In this document: piece after piece, positions 63,619 through 64,000 of the stretch | Layout: each line of letters begins with the position of its first letter | Position numbering within the stretch: the stretch's first letter is position 1 | DNA from: Saprospiraceae bacterium | Lineage (GTDB): Bacteria > Bacteroidota > Bacteroidia > Chitinophagales > Saprospiraceae | Direction of reading: 5' to 3' | DNA length: 64,000 nt | NCBI GenBank assembly: GCA_016709995.1 | Contig: JADJLQ010000001.1 | Location: 3,196,001-3,260,000, forward strand | The notes under the pieces: generated by a model | Seen by the model: the letters and a program-made list of their open reading frames with translations, nothing else | What the model was told of the DNA's origin: nothing | Database searches by the model: none | Made by a program: the position numbers and the translations under genes

Positions 63619-64000
63619 TTGAATAAGACGGATGTATTAATAATCGGATCAGGGGTAGCGGGACTTTCATCAGCGATACAGATGGCCATGCTCAGGCCGG
63701 AACTTTCAATAACCCTCCTAAGCAAAACTGTGCAATTCGAAAGCAATACAAGGTATGCCCAGGGCGGTATCGCCGCTGTCTGGGACGAGACCAAAGACAA
63801 TTTTGACAAACATATCGAAGACACTCTCGATGCAGGCGATGGGCTCTGTAACAAAGAAGCTGTGTACAATGTAGTCACAGAGGGTCCTGCGCGTGTGCGT
63901 GAGATCATCGAGTGGGGTACGCATTTTGACAAGACTAAGTCAGAGGCCGATTACGACCTGGGTCGCGAAGGTGGCCATAGTGTCAATCGCATCTTGCATT
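63619..64000 (+). CDS. nadB: L-aspartate oxidase NadB, N-terminal part, cut by window end
   Basis: FAD enzyme that oxidises L-aspartate to iminoaspartate in NAD synthesis. The visible 127 codons begin at a TTG (63619) and read NKTDVLIIGSGVAGLSSAIQ, the FAD-binding start. SKT and RYAQGGIAAV follow, then EDTLDAGDGLCN, EWGTHFD and REGGHSVNRILH, all in the usual NadB order. The remaining about 400 residues lie beyond the window. A -7-like TATTTTTG at 63586-63593 lies 25 bp before the start. A TTG start is unusual, but the frame has no ATG before the flavin motif. Confidence 0.93.
   Translation, partial: MNKTDVLIIGSGVAGLSSAIQMAMLRPELSITLLSKTVQFESNTRYAQGGIAAVWDETKDNFDKHIEDTLDAGDGLCNKEAVYNVVTEGPARVREIIEWGTHFDKTKSEADYDLGREGGHSVNRILH

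Noticed and set aside
63594..63932. Antisense frames at the window end
   Set aside because: The plus strand encodes the clear N-terminus of L-aspartate oxidase; the minus frames are its shadows.
1..64000. CRISPR arrays, rRNA, tRNA, prophage or IS elements
   Set aside because: No array of regularly spaced repeats, no rRNA or tRNA-like sequence (such as a T-loop GGTTCGAATC) and no transposase- or phage-like gene was seen on either strand.

Overview
The window comes from a Bacteroidota chromosome, most plausibly a Saprospiraceae- or Chitinophagales-like glycan degrader. The evidence is a SusC/SusD pair, a C-terminal type IX secretion sorting domain on the GH10 enzyme, many Tat-type or lipoprotein exported carbohydrate enzymes, and repeated TAnnTTTG -7 promoter elements. 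The lineage below phylum is inference. No rRNA, tRNA, CRISPR array, phage or transposase gene was found.

Layout. (1) 0-12.6 kb: nagB, a GNAT acetyltransferase and a Gfo/Idh oxidoreductase, then a sugar-acid locus: zinc polyol/idonate-type dehydrogenase, DlgD-like 2,3-diketo-L-gulonate reductase, SusD and SusC on the opposite strand, and a LacI regulator with a visible operator, followed by a gluconate 5-dehydrogenase-like SDR. (2) 12.6-22.2 kb: dnaB, a DUF1003 membrane protein, an exported amidase, an acetyl xylan esterase-like hydrolase, a three-gene alkylation-repair operon with a split Ada, and a six-hairpin glycosidase. (3) 22.3-27.3 kb: an inorganic-anion/carbon locus with two SulP transporters and a beta-carbonic anhydrase. 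Two small exported proteins sharing a TETPPP tail precede the transport genes. (4) 27.4-42.7 kb: a decayed MmcQ/YjbR gene, a GH10 xylanase, a second Gfo/Idh oxidoreductase, and an eight-gene operon for a sulfated uronic-acid polysaccharide (four sulfatases, DUF1961, a SASA esterase remnant, two tandem heparinase II/III-like lyases). (5) 43-59.6 kb: glycyl-tRNA synthetase, a TMTC-like membrane TPR protein, GH20 hexosaminidase, a short methylmalonyl-CoA mutase small subunit with its MeaB GTPase, an M23 peptidase, Bcp, a DUF4091 protein, a propeller/beta-barrel protein, a YciI-like protein and an esterase. (6) 59.6-62.4 kb: an AT-rich island of two genes, each followed by an attC-like palindrome and a GTTNNNN core, flanked by 25-bp direct repeats. 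I read it as a small integron-like cassette array without an integrase. (7) murI and the start of nadB.

Four genes (six-hairpin glycosidase, carbonic anhydrase, second lyase, MeaB) are each broken by one single-base indel, three of them in A or T homopolymers and one in an A doublet. The YjbR relic shows several such changes plus a nonsense codon. Either the assembly carries homopolymer errors or the strain is losing genes; reads are needed to tell.
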